Part shown: positions 1-8,189 of the stretch, one piece after another
How the letters are laid out: each line of letters begins with the position of its first letter
Numbering within the stretch: the first letter of the stretch is position 1
Assembly (NCBI GenBank): GCA_018819515.1
Contig: JAHJPX010000004.1
Coordinates: 62,001-126,000, forward strand
From: Gammaproteobacteria bacterium
GTDB taxonomy: Bacteria; Pseudomonadota; Gammaproteobacteria; Burkholderiales; Rhodocyclaceae
Reading direction: 5' to 3'
Length of the DNA stretch: 64,000 nucleotides
Translations under genes and position numbers: made by a program
The notes under the pieces: generated by a model
What the model was told of the DNA's origin: nothing
Seen by the model: only the letters and a program-made list of their open reading frames with translations
Database searches by the model: none

Positions 1-1074
1 GTAGGTCGCGCCAAGTTGAAACACAGTCTGATCCTTCCACTCCTGTGGCAGGGTGAAATCGACACTGCCACCAACGCCACCACTCTCGTAGGTCATCTTG
101 AAGTTCTTCATCACCTTCGACCAGCCGATCTGCTTCACGTCGGCAACAACTTGTAGTTGCGGTGTCGCCTGGACGGAAACACCGAACCCGTAGGTCTCGG
201 GCCACTGGAAGTCGCGCACCAGGATTTTGCCGGAATCAGCGAAACCCGGCGTTGTGGATCCGTACATCCCGGCCGTCATACTGGCGCCCGAGGTGCCGGT
301 TTCCAAGTCGGAAAGCGCGGTCTTCGAGTGATACGAACCGCCGATGGTGACCATCGGGGATATCCGGTAGGTGAACCCGATGTTGCCCGCCCAGCCATAT
401 CCCTTGGCGGCACCGGAGAAATCGTTATCATCGGAAAAGTCGATCCGCGCCCAGTTCATACCCATCAGGCCCGGAAGCGCACTGTAGAGGTTACCGCTGC
501 CGGCGGTCACCAAGCCGCCAAGCGTGGCAGTGTCCGCCGCCATCTTGAGATCGAGCGTCGCCCAAACGAAATCCAGCGAACCGCCGATTATGAGGTCGGG
601 CGTTACTTCGAAGGCAAGCGGAGCGATCAGGCGGCCGACGCCGAGTTCGGAGCGCGTGGCGCCGGGTGACCCGGCCGACATGAAGCTTCCGTCGGCGTAT
701 TCCGTACCCATGCCGCCCTGCGAGAAAAGCGCCACGCCGTAGGTGAGTTTGCCGTCCTTGCGCGCATAGCCCAAGGCTGGCATGTAATAGGCATCACCGC
801 CGGATTTCGCGTCGGGCATGCCCGTCATCTTGGCCGTTACATCAGGATGCAGGCCGCCAATGGCGAGGTCGAGACGGCTGGTACCCGTAGCCATCATGCC
901 GAGCGTCGCCGGATTATTGACGACGGCCGCCGTGCCGTTGTCGTACGCCATGGACGCCCCGCCCATGCCCGAGGCGATCGGACCGTAACCTTCCATGTTC
1001 ATGCCGTTGGTTGCGAAAGCCGGTGATGCGATGCCGGCAATGGACAGCAGTGCTGCAATTTTCTTAAGTGTCAT
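1..1074 (-). CDS. OmpP1/FadL/TodX-family outer membrane protein (3' end outside window)
   Basis: Reading frame open from the ATG at 1074 down to the first base of the window, so 358 N-terminal residues are present and the C-terminus is missing. A signal peptide (MTLKKIAALLSIAGIASPAFA) is followed by the N-terminal NGMNMEGYGP and ASMAYDNGTAAVVNNPATLG segments typical of FadL/TodX channels, then glycine- and aromatic-rich beta strands. An RBS (GGGAGGAAG) lies just upstream, and only 53 bases separate it from the dsrE2 stop, so the two are probably co-transcribed. FadL-type channels carry hydrophobic molecules across the outer membrane. A role in taking up sulfur compounds is only an inference from the neighbours. 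Confidence 0.85.
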   Translation of the reverse strand, partial: MTLKKIAALLSIAGIASPAFATNGMNMEGYGPIASGMGGASMAYDNGTAAVVNNPATLGMMATGTSRLDLAIGGLHPDVTAKMTGMPDAKSGGDAYYMPALGYARKDGKLTYGVALFSQGGMGTEYADGSFMSAGSPGATRSELGVGRLIAPLAFEVTPDLIIGGSLDFVWATLDLKMAADTATLGGLVTAGSGNLYSALPGLMGMNWARIDFSDDNDFSGAAKGYGWAGNIGFTYRISPMVTIGGSYHSKTALSDLETGTSGASMTAGMYGSTTPGFADSGKILVRDFQWPETYGFGVSVQATPQLQVVADVKQIGWSKVMKNFKMTYESGGVGGSVDFTLPQEWKDQTVFQLGATY

Positions 1075-1127
1075 TCTTACTTCCTCCCCCAGGGGTAAAA
1101 AATCGACTGCGACAAAAAATCCGAAAC

Positions 1128-1742
1128 CTAGATGAACAAAGTGACGTCCGCGGTTTGGGCGACCGGCAGGAACGAGGCAGCGCCAACGTAGTCCATGCCC
1201 TCGACAAAATCCTCGTGGTTGAAACCGAACAGTTCGACGGTCATCTGGCAAACGACGAACTTGACGCCGGCTTCCTGCGAGAGCTCGCGCAATTCGGAAA
1301 TGCTGGCAACGCCGTTGTTCTTGATCGTCTGCTGCATCAACGAAGTTGCAACCGTTTCGAAGCCGGGAATGCCGGCTTGGACGACGTTCGGAATGTTCCA
1401 GTTGATGCTCTTGAACCAGTCCGGTCCGAAGGGCATCTTCATCGGCATGCCGGGATTGCCCAGCGGGCTGACCTTGAGGTCGGAGACGTCCTTCTTGACC
1501 AGATTCAGGCCGTAGAAGGTGAAGAAGATCGTGACGTCCCAACCGAGCGCCGCGGCGGTGGAAGCGAGAATGAAAGGCGGGTAGGCCCAGTCCAGCGTGC
1601 CCTTGGTGGCGATGATGGCCATCGACGGCGTCTTGTTTTCCTGGATTTCCTTCAGTTTCTCTTCGATCTTGCCGGGCAGGATTTCATCCAGGCGCTGGCG
1701 GATCAGATCGTCGACAACGGCGATGTCAGGTGTGGCACCCAT
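1128..1742 (-). CDS. dsrE2: DsrE2-like sulfurtransferase (DsrE/DsrF family)
   Basis: A 204-residue cytoplasmic protein with a DsrE-type fold: a MAIIATKGTLDWAYPPFILA segment near residues 41-60, a long GNPGMPMKMPFGPDWF insert, and a single cysteine at about residue 165 (KFVVCQMTVELFG), the expected sulfur-carrying position. DsrE2 proteins occur with TusA and rhodanese genes in sulfur oxidisers and bind or relay protein-bound sulfane sulfur. The RBS GAGGAG precedes the ATG. The neighbouring tusA (same strand, 193 bases upstream) is its expected partner. Family assignment is firm; the exact sulfur donor is not visible. Confidence 0.85.
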   Translation of the reverse strand: MGATPDIAVVDDLIRQRLDEILPGKIEEKLKEIQENKTPSMAIIATKGTLDWAYPPFILASTAAALGWDVTIFFTFYGLNLVKKDVSDLKVSPLGNPGMPMKMPFGPDWFKSINWNIPNVVQAGIPGFETVATSLMQQTIKNNGVASISELRELSQEAGVKFVVCQMTVELFGFNHEDFVEGMDYVGAASFLPVAQTADVTLFI

Positions 1743-1890
1743 GGTCTCTCCTCAATTGGAATTTCTCTTCAATAACGTTTGGGCGGCAAACGTCAAATTA
1801 GTACGATGATCATAGATTTCACGGACATTGCGCGAAACCATTATTCTTATATACACATAATCCACGATAATCGAGACAAGCGCCAGAAAA
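1743..1890 (-). promoter_or_regulatory. AT-rich leader upstream of dsrE2
   Basis: The roughly 150 bases between the tusA terminator and dsrE2 are clearly AT-richer than the surroundings, including a TATATAAGAATAATGG stretch read on the minus strand. This probably holds the promoter for dsrE2 and the porin gene. I cannot name a -35/-10 pair with confidence. Confidence 0.35.
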
Positions 1891-1894
1891 GGAG

Positions 1895-1915
1895 AAGGGC
1901 GCCTCAGGCGCCCTT
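1895..1915 (-). terminator. Hairpin terminator after tusA
   Basis: Perfect inverted repeat AAGGGCGCC / GGCGCCCTT with a three-base loop. On the minus strand it is followed by a T-rich run (CTCCTTTTC). It sits 20 bases past the tusA stop and separates tusA from dsrE2. Confidence 0.75.
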
Positions 1916-1935
1916 CCGCCGGTAGCGGCTACAGC

Positions 1936-2163
1936 TTACTTGCGCTTGATGAAGAACTCGAATTCCTTGTTGTTTTCCGCCGACGAGAGCAGTTCGTTGC
2001 CCGTCTGCTTCGCGAACGCCTGAAAATCCTTGACCGAACCCGGGTCGGTCGCAATGATGCGCAGCACTTGGCCGGACGTCAGCTCGGCGAGTGCCTTCTT
2101 GGCGCGCAGGATGGGCAGCGGGCAGTTCAGGCCGCGGGCATCCAGTTCCTTATCGAAATTCAT
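1936..2163 (-). CDS. tusA: TusA-family sulfur carrier protein
   Basis: A 75-residue protein with the TusA signature LNCPLPILRAKKAL. Cys14 of the CPxP motif carries the persulfide. I start at the ATG at 2163, preceded by AGGAAA, because the protein then begins in the usual way six residues before the conserved LDARGLNCP block; a longer frame to 2214 has no family support. In sulfur oxidisers TusA shuttles sulfane sulfur in the cytoplasm between rhodanese, DsrE-type proteins and the oxidising machinery. Here it lies between the soe genes and dsrE2, which fits that role. Confidence 0.93.
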   Translation of the reverse strand: MNFDKELDARGLNCPLPILRAKKALAELTSGQVLRIIATDPGSVKDFQAFAKQTGNELLSSAENNKEFEFFIKRK

Positions 2164-2338
2164 GGCATTTCCTCGTGATGATGGTTGGTGAAAAATTGTC
2201 TTCAGTGAAAGCAAATACCCGCGCCCCGCGGGCTGTGTTCCGGAAGCAAAGTCTGGTTGTTTTCTTTCCGACTGGAAAATAATAGTCCGCGAACCGCATT
2301 TTGGGCAACATTATTCGTTGTTGCAGAGCAGCAGTTCA

Positions 2339-3322
2339 TCAGGCCACCGACTGGTAGTAAAGGTTTTGCGGATGGTTGGCCTGGGCAAAAAAGTACCATC
2401 GCTCCGCCAGCAAACCAAGATACTGGATCGCAAAAGCCACCAATAACAGTGGTAAATCGCCTTCGCCTTCGAACATCGCCAGCCCGAGTATCAGCATTGG
2501 CGCCAGAAAAGCGCCAATCAGGAACCACCACTTCAAGGAACGCAGCAAGTTTGCCGTCCCGCCATGGAAGAACTCGCGCGTGTTGAACGAGCCGCCCATG
2601 GCGCCCTGCGTCGTCTGAACGATGTGTGGGTGTTTGATGCCGATCGCCGATTGCAGCGTCGATCGCGGCTTCAGCCGGGCGTTGCGGAGCAAGGATGCGC
2701 CCCGGCTCACCAAGCCGACCGCGGTGATCAATGCCGCCCAGCCGGCGAAAAAGCGAACCAGGTCGGGCGCCTGCAAGGCTGCAAAGCCCGCGGCAAGCGT
2801 GAAGCCGGAAGCGCCGCCGAGCAGGATGTAGTTGATGACGGTCAGGGGGGTGTGCCACTCGCGCAGGAAGCGCAGGCAGGCGTAGATCATGCCGGTACAG
2901 ACGAAGAGCGCGAACGCCAGCACTGTACCGATGGTACCGAGCACGGCCGTGACATTCACCGGCGCGCCGGTAGGCAACTGCGCGAAAACAGGATTGATGT
3001 CCAGCCAGTGCGCCGCACCGTAAAGGAACACGGTGCCCATGAACGCGGGCAACACGATCACTTCTCGCGACAACCACGAAGTCCGCCACTGCGTGGCGCT
3101 ACGCCAGGCCCGCTCGGGACGACCCAGGTGAAAGAACGACGCGATCAGTCCGCCAACCAGAAAGAGCAACGCAATCACACTGCCCGTCGCGTAAAAAGCA
3201 CTCGACTGCCGGGGCAGGAGATCGAACGCGGCATAGGACTCGACAGTGAACAGCGCGAGAAAGAGTCCCTGGCCGACGCCAATCAGGGTGGTAAGGAAGA
3301 TGACGGAAAAGGCGGGATGCAT
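2339..3322 (-). CDS. soeC: SoeC-type membrane anchor of sulfite dehydrogenase (NrfD/DmsC family)
   Basis: A 327-residue integral membrane protein with about eight hydrophobic segments, beginning MHPAFSVIFLTTLIGVGQGLFLA. DmsC-type features include SFFHLGRPERAWR and the C-terminal AERWYFFAQANHPQNLYYQ block. The ATG at 3322 removes a low-complexity upstream extension of the frame. It should anchor the cytoplasmic SoeAB to the inner membrane and pass electrons from sulfite oxidation to quinone. It follows soeB after an 89-base palindromic spacer. Confidence 0.88.
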   Translation of the reverse strand: MHPAFSVIFLTTLIGVGQGLFLALFTVESYAAFDLLPRQSSAFYATGSVIALLFLVGGLIASFFHLGRPERAWRSATQWRTSWLSREVIVLPAFMGTVFLYGAAHWLDINPVFAQLPTGAPVNVTAVLGTIGTVLAFALFVCTGMIYACLRFLREWHTPLTVINYILLGGASGFTLAAGFAALQAPDLVRFFAGWAALITAVGLVSRGASLLRNARLKPRSTLQSAIGIKHPHIVQTTQGAMGGSFNTREFFHGGTANLLRSLKWWFLIGAFLAPMLILGLAMFEGEGDLPLLLVAFAIQYLGLLAERWYFFAQANHPQNLYYQSVA

Positions 3323-3411
3323 TATGTCTCCGTAGGGCCGCCCCAAGGAGGCATGCGCCCCCCCGTGGGGCGCAGCGAGCCGGGGTTGCGAGCGTGGGGG
3401 GCCATCTTGCG
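3323..3411 (-). repeat. GC-rich palindromic spacer between soeB and soeC
   Basis: The spacer contains the inverted repeat TGCGCCCC / GGGGCGCA at about 3354-3373, outer GC-rich arms and a GCGCAGCGAGCC stretch. A related GCGCAGCGAGCC string recurs at about 33255, upstream of soxA. It looks like a dispersed intergenic palindrome and could form an mRNA hairpin between two cistrons. There is no T tract, so it is not a clear terminator. Confidence 0.5.
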
Positions 3412-4143
3412 TTACCAGCTCGTGACGTCGTCGAGGGACGGCTCGGCCTTGTCGGGCTTGGGCAGCAGGCCGTCGATCTTGAGGGGATTGTCGGCGCGCT
3501 CGATCTCGTCGTGGCGGATGCGCAGCTTGATCTTGCGCCGGGGCAGGTAGTGGTTGGCCGGGCTGGTGCCCCACTCGGGCATCAGTTGGTAACCGCCGGC
3601 TTCGCGTATCGCCAGCGACACTTCCGATTCGGGATCGTGGATGTCGCCGAACAGGCGCGCCGAGGTCGGGCAGGCGCGCACGCAGGCGGGCCGGCGCTCC
3701 TCCTCGGTCATCTTGGGATCGTAGATGCGGTCAACGCAGAGGGTGCACTTCTTCATCACCTTCTGGTGCTCGTCGACCTCGCGCGCGCCGTAGGGACAGG
3801 CCCACGAGCAGTACTTGCAGCCGATGCACTTGTCGTAATCGACGAGGACGATGCCGTCCTCCTTGCGCTTGTAAGACGCACCGGTCGGGCAAACCGGCAC
3901 GCAGGGCGGATCCTCGCAATGCAGGCAGGACTTGGGAAAGTGCACCGTCTCTGTGTTCGGAAACTCGCCGACCTCGAAGGTCTGCACGCGGTTGAAGAAG
4001 GTGCCGGTGGGATCCTTGCCGTAGGGATTCTGATCCACCATCGGACCGGCCTCACCAGAGGTATTCCACTCCTTGCAGTTGGTGACGCAAGCGTGGCAGC
4101 CGACGCAGACGTTGAGGTCGATGACGAGGGCCAATTGCGTCAT
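3412..4143 (-). CDS. soeB: SoeB-type iron-sulfur subunit of sulfite dehydrogenase
   Basis: A 243-residue ferredoxin-like protein with four cysteine clusters of the DmsB/PsrB type: CVGCHACVTNC near the N-terminus, CLHCEDPPCVPVCP, CIGCKYCSWACP and CTLC...CVRACP. It starts with MTQLALVIDLNVC at the ATG at 4143, which overlaps the soeA stop by four bases (ATGA), so translation is coupled. It carries electrons from the molybdenum subunit SoeA to the membrane subunit SoeC on the cytoplasmic side. There is no signal peptide. Confidence 0.92.
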   Translation of the reverse strand: MTQLALVIDLNVCVGCHACVTNCKEWNTSGEAGPMVDQNPYGKDPTGTFFNRVQTFEVGEFPNTETVHFPKSCLHCEDPPCVPVCPTGASYKRKEDGIVLVDYDKCIGCKYCSWACPYGAREVDEHQKVMKKCTLCVDRIYDPKMTEEERRPACVRACPTSARLFGDIHDPESEVSLAIREAGGYQLMPEWGTSPANHYLPRRKIKLRIRHDEIERADNPLKIDGLLPKPDKAEPSLDDVTSW

Positions 4144-7001
4144 TTGGTTTCCCCCTTGCCGGCAAAAAAGTTCCAGATCGACTTGCGCTCGCCCTGCCCC
4201 GGATACGGCTTCAGCGGCGGGAACTGCGGCTCCGTAATCGGCGTATCGCCAGGGCTGACTTTTTCGATGCGCACGCGCACATCGAACCACGCGGCCTGAC
4301 CGGTGATGGGATCGGAGTTGGAGACCTTGTCTGCGCCTCCCGGCAGTTCTTCGGAGATCAGGTGGTTGAGCAGGAAGCCCTTCTGCGATTCGTTGGCGTC
4401 GGGCGTCAGGTTCCAGGCACCGGCCGCCTTGCCAATCGCGTTCCAGGTCCACACCGTGCCCGGCTCCACCGCCTCGGAATGCTTGGCCATGCACTTGACC
4501 CGGCCCCACTGCGACTCGACCCAGATCCAGTCGTTATCCTCGATACCCGCGACACGCGCCGTGTGCGTATTCACGTAGAGCAGATTGTGGGCGTGGATCT
4601 GCCGCAGCCAGGCGTTCTGCGAGTCCCACGAGTGGTACATCGCCATCGGCCGCTGCGTGATCGCCGCCAGCGGATACTTGCGCTTGTCGGTCGCCTGGCC
4701 TTCCAGCGTGTCGTAGTAGAAGGGCAGCGGATCGAAGTAGGTCTCGACGCGCTTGGCCAGGTGCGCCGGAGGCTTGCGCGAGTAGCCCTTGCCCTGCGCC
4801 GCAGCGCGGAACTTCTGCAATACCTCCGAATAGATGTTGATCAGGATCGGCTCGGCGTAGCGCGTGATGCGGTTGCGCTGGCTCCATTCGAGATAGCCCT
4901 GGTTCCAGTTGCGCATGTACTGGTAGCTCTTGGGCAGCTCGTAGTGGAAGACGCAATCGTTCTTCGCATACATCTCCCACTGGTTCGGATTCGGTTCGCC
5001 GCGCAGGCTCTTCTCGCCGCCCTTGCCGCGCCAGCCGGCCAGAAAGCCGATGCCCGAGCCCGGCTCGGTTTCGTGGTTGACGATGAAGTCCGGATAGTCG
5101 CGATACTTGCGCTCGCCCGCCTTGGTCACGAAGGCCGGCAGCTTCAGCCGCGAGCCGAGTTCGATCAGTACTTCCTGGAAGGGCTTGCACTCGCCCAGCG
5201 GCGGCACCACCGGAATACGCACCGAATCGACCGGACCGTCGAACTCCGAGATCGGCCGATCGAGAATCGACATCACGTCATGGCGTTCGAGGTAGGTCGT
5301 GTCGGGCAGGATCAGGTCGGCGAAAGCCGTCATCTCGGACTGGAATGCATCGCAGACGACGATGAATGGAATCCTGTACTCGCCCGTCTCCTCGTCCTTG
5401 TCGTTCATCATCTTGCGCACCTCGACCGCGTTCATGGTCGAGTTCCAGGCCATGTTGGCCATGAAGATCATCAGCGTGTCGATCTTGTAGGGATCGCCGC
5501 GCCAGGCGTTGGTGATGACGTTGTGCATCAGCCCGTGCACCGACAGCGGGTACTCCCACGAGAAGCCCTTGTCGATGCGCACCGGACCGCCGTTTTCGTC
5601 AACGAACAGATCGTCGGGATCGGCCGGCCAGCCGAGCGCCAGGCCGTCGAGCGGCCGGTTCGGCTGCACCGCCTTCGGGTGATTTGGCGTGCGCGCGCAA
5701 GGCGGAATCGGCCGCGGGAACGGCACCTTGTGACGGAAGCCGCCGGGCCGGTCGATGGTGCCGAGCAGCGACATCAGGATGCCCAGCGCGCGAATGGTCT
5801 GGAAGCCGTTGGAGTGCGCCGCGAGTCCGCGCATGGCGTGGAATGCGACCGGGTTGCCGGTCACGGTGTCGTGCTCGACGCCCCAGGAATCGGTCCACGC
5901 GATCGGCAGCTCGATGCGCTGGTCGCGCGCCGTCACACCCATCTCGTAGGCGAGGCGACGAATCGTATCGGCAGGAACGCCGGTCACGCCCTCGGCCCAT
6001 TCCGGGGTGTATTCGGCGACGCGCTCCTGCAACAACTGGAAGGACGGCTTGACCATCGTGCCGTCGGCCAGCTTGAACTCGCCGCGCAAGTACGGATCGG
6101 CGCCGGGCGTGTGCGTCACTACCGGCATGTTCGTCTTGCGATCCCACCAGAGCTTGTCCTGCGGGTCATAGCAGGCCTCTTCCTCCGGCACCTCGGTGCG
6201 CAGGAACATGCCGAACTCGTCGCTCTTCTCGTCCACGTTCACCAACTGGCCGGCATTCGAGTACCTGACGAGGAATTCGCGGTCGTAAAGACCCTTGGCG
6301 ACGATCTCGTGCAGGAAAGCGAGCAGCAGCGCGCCGTCGGTGCCCGGACGGATCGGCACCCACTCGTCGGCAATCGCCGAGTAGCCGGTGCGCACCGGAT
6401 TGATCGAAACGAAGCGGCCGCCGTCGCGCTTGAACTTCGCGATCGCCATCTTGAGCGGATTGGAGTGATGGTCCTCGGCGGTGCCGATCATCACGAACAG
6501 TTTCGCCCGATCGAGATCGGGCCCGCCGAATTCCCAGAACGAACCGCCGATGGTGTAGATCATGCCGGCGGCCATGTTCACCGAACAGAAGCCGCCGTGC
6601 GCCGCGTAGTTCGGCGTGCCGAACTGGCGCGCGAACAAACCCGTCAGCGCCTGCATCTGGTCGCGGCCGGTGAACAGCGCGAATTTCTTCGGGTCGGTGG
6701 CGCGGATGTTCCCGAGCCGCTCCGCCAGCGTCGAGAAGGCCTCTTCCCACGAGATCGGCTCGAACTCGCCGGCGCCGCGCTCGGCATTCGCCTTGCGGCG
6801 CAGCGGTTTCGTCAGGCGCGCGGGCGAGTACTGTTTCATGATGCCCGCCGAACCCTTGGCGCAGATCACCCCCTTGTTGAGCGGATGGTCCGGATTGCCG
6901 TCGATGTAGCGCACCTCGCCGTCGCGCAAATGCACGCGGATGCCGCAGCGGCAGGCGCACATGTAACAGGTAGTCTTCTTGATTTCCTCTACTGCGGGCA
7001 T
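4140..7001 (-). CDS. soeA: SoeA-type molybdopterin sulfite dehydrogenase catalytic subunit
   Basis: A 953-residue molybdopterin oxidoreductase (DMSO reductase superfamily). It opens with a [4Fe-4S] motif, Cys12, Cys15, Cys19 and Cys47 (TCYMCACRCG ... GVICAKG), followed by the Mo-bisMGD domains. No Tat signal is present, consistent with the cytoplasmic SoeABC that oxidises sulfite directly to sulfate in purple sulfur bacteria and other sulfur oxidisers. The order soeA-soeB-soeC with no dedicated chaperone gene also fits. Related families (polysulfide or thiosulfate reductase PsrA/PhsA) normally have a Tat signal, so SoeA is the better call. One copy of the 24-base repeat lies in frame near the C-terminus (KVSPGDTP). 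Confidence 0.88.
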   Translation of the reverse strand: MPAVEEIKKTTCYMCACRCGIRVHLRDGEVRYIDGNPDHPLNKGVICAKGSAGIMKQYSPARLTKPLRRKANAERGAGEFEPISWEEAFSTLAERLGNIRATDPKKFALFTGRDQMQALTGLFARQFGTPNYAAHGGFCSVNMAAGMIYTIGGSFWEFGGPDLDRAKLFVMIGTAEDHHSNPLKMAIAKFKRDGGRFVSINPVRTGYSAIADEWVPIRPGTDGALLLAFLHEIVAKGLYDREFLVRYSNAGQLVNVDEKSDEFGMFLRTEVPEEEACYDPQDKLWWDRKTNMPVVTHTPGADPYLRGEFKLADGTMVKPSFQLLQERVAEYTPEWAEGVTGVPADTIRRLAYEMGVTARDQRIELPIAWTDSWGVEHDTVTGNPVAFHAMRGLAAHSNGFQTIRALGILMSLLGTIDRPGGFRHKVPFPRPIPPCARTPNHPKAVQPNRPLDGLALGWPADPDDLFVDENGGPVRIDKGFSWEYPLSVHGLMHNVITNAWRGDPYKIDTLMIFMANMAWNSTMNAVEVRKMMNDKDEETGEYRIPFIVVCDAFQSEMTAFADLILPDTTYLERHDVMSILDRPISEFDGPVDSVRIPVVPPLGECKPFQEVLIELGSRLKLPAFVTKAGERKYRDYPDFIVNHETEPGSGIGFLAGWRGKGGEKSLRGEPNPNQWEMYAKNDCVFHYELPKSYQYMRNWNQGYLEWSQRNRITRYAEPILINIYSEVLQKFRAAAQGKGYSRKPPAHLAKRVETYFDPLPFYYDTLEGQATDKRKYPLAAITQRPMAMYHSWDSQNAWLRQIHAHNLLYVNTHTARVAGIEDNDWIWVESQWGRVKCMAKHSEAVEPGTVWTWNAIGKAAGAWNLTPDANESQKGFLLNHLISEELPGGADKVSNSDPITGQAAWFDVRVRIEKVSPGDTPITEPQFPPLKPYPGQGERKSIWNFFAGKGETK
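4240..4263 (-). repeat. 24-base dispersed repeat, copy 1 (inside soeA)
   Basis: 22 of 24 bases match the core AAAAGTCAGCCG + TGGCGGTACGCC on the minus strand. It encodes KVSPGDTP near the SoeA C-terminus. Confidence 0.8.
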
Positions 7002-7095
7002 GGGCGTTTCTTATGAGGTTGATTAGCGTTTTGCGATATTCTCGCAGGGATCGATCTGTATCGACAACCTTAACATTTTGATTCGCCGATAAGCC

Positions 7096-7509
7096 ATGAC
7101 CGACACCATTCCCGATTTCACCGACGTCGAGCTGAAGCTCGTCAACCAGACGCTGCTCGAACGCTACGGCCGCATGGTCGCATTGCAGACCGCCGATGCG
7201 GAAGTACAACTCAATCCCGAGAGTGAAGACCTGACCAACTGCCCGGTCATCTACTGGGAGGAGCGCGGCGCGCATTTCGTCGCCTTCAAGCTCGGCCCCT
7301 CGCTGTTCAAAGCGCAGTTCTTCTACAACGAAACCACGCAGTTCGGCACCGGCAAGGAGAGCTTCGACAACCTGGGCGATTGCGTCATCACCCTGCTCCA
7401 GGTGCAGGCCGACCACGAGCAGCAGATGCAAGGCGTCCGCTCCGGCATGACCAGCCTCGACTTCAAGGAAGACACTGGCGACGGTTACACCGGCCCGCTG
7501 GTGATCTGA
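7096..7509 (+). CDS. Conserved-looking hypothetical protein next to soeA and qmo
   Basis: A 137-residue soluble acidic protein starting MTDTIPDFTDVELKLVNQTLLERYG. I recognise no domain and there are no membrane segments. It contains a VIYWEERGAHFVAFKLG stretch and a FFYNETTQFGTGKESFDNLGDC stretch. It is divergent from soeA (94-base gap) and four bases ahead of the phosphodiesterase gene, so the two form a small operon. Position between soe and qmo suggests a link to sulfur oxidation, but no function can be read from the sequence. Confidence 0.75.
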   Translation: MTDTIPDFTDVELKLVNQTLLERYGRMVALQTADAEVQLNPESEDLTNCPVIYWEERGAHFVAFKLGPSLFKAQFFYNETTQFGTGKESFDNLGDCVITLLQVQADHEQQMQGVRSGMTSLDFKEDTGDGYTGPLVI

Positions 7510-7513
7510 GCCG

Positions 7514-8029
7514 ATGAAAGTCTGCATCGTCTCCGACAGCCACGATCGCGGCCCGCTGCTGGCGGCGGCGGTGGAAGCCGCCAAGGCCGAAGGCGCCGAA
7601 GCGGTCATCCACTGCGGCGACATCATCGGCGGCAACACGCTCAAGGCTTCGATCAAGCTCGGCCTGCCGATCCACGCCGTTCACGGCAACAACCTCGGCG
7701 ATCCCGTTGCCATCGCGCGCATGGCCTGCCATTCCGACGGCCTGCTCAACTACCACGGCCACGACGCAATGATCACGCTCGGCCATCGCCGCATATTCAT
7801 CACGCATTACCCGCACTACGGTCATGCCATGGCCTGCACCGGCGACTACGACCTCGTCTGCTGCGGCCACAGTCACAAGCCGGAAGTCCGTCAGCACGAC
7901 AACGTCAAGGGCGGCCAAACCTGGCTTGTCAATCCCGGCACCGTCGCCGGACTGGGCGCACCGGAAGCGACATGGGTGTTCGGCGACCTGTCATCGCTGA
8001 CTTTCGAGGTCAGGCCGACACCGCGCTGA
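7514..8029 (+). CDS. YfcE/MJ0936-family metallophosphoesterase
   Basis: A 171-residue calcineurin-like phosphoesterase. Metal ligands are visible in order: SDSHDR (D8, H10), HCGDIIG, VHGNNLG, ITHYPHYG and CCGHSHKPEV. The C-terminal NPGTVAGLG is typical of the YfcE/MJ0936 branch. Such proteins cleave phosphodiesters with Mn or Ni in vitro; the physiological substrate is usually unknown. It lies four bases after the hypothetical gene, with a 160-base gap before qmoA. A weak match to the 24-base repeat (17 of 24) covers 7982-8005. Confidence 0.88.
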   Translation: MKVCIVSDSHDRGPLLAAAVEAAKAEGAEAVIHCGDIIGGNTLKASIKLGLPIHAVHGNNLGDPVAIARMACHSDGLLNYHGHDAMITLGHRRIFITHYPHYGHAMACTGDYDLVCCGHSHKPEVRQHDNVKGGQTWLVNPGTVAGLGAPEATWVFGDLSSLTFEVRPTPR

Positions 8030-8189
8030 CACGGGCTCCGGAACGGGCTGAGACCCGCTTCGATTCTGTATGTCTATTTGCAGATAGAAAATTTTTCCGG
8101 GCCAGTTGATCATTCGCAAGCCGGCCCGGCCCGGCACCACGGTAGAATTGCGGCCGTTCTTCCGAACACACTTTCCCCGGAGGCTAGCT

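Noticed and set aside
4362..7016. 884-codon open frame on the plus strand opposite soeA
   Set aside because: It is a frame opened by the high GC content antisense to soeA. It is His/Arg/Val rich, has no motif or RBS, and soeA on the other strand is unmistakable.
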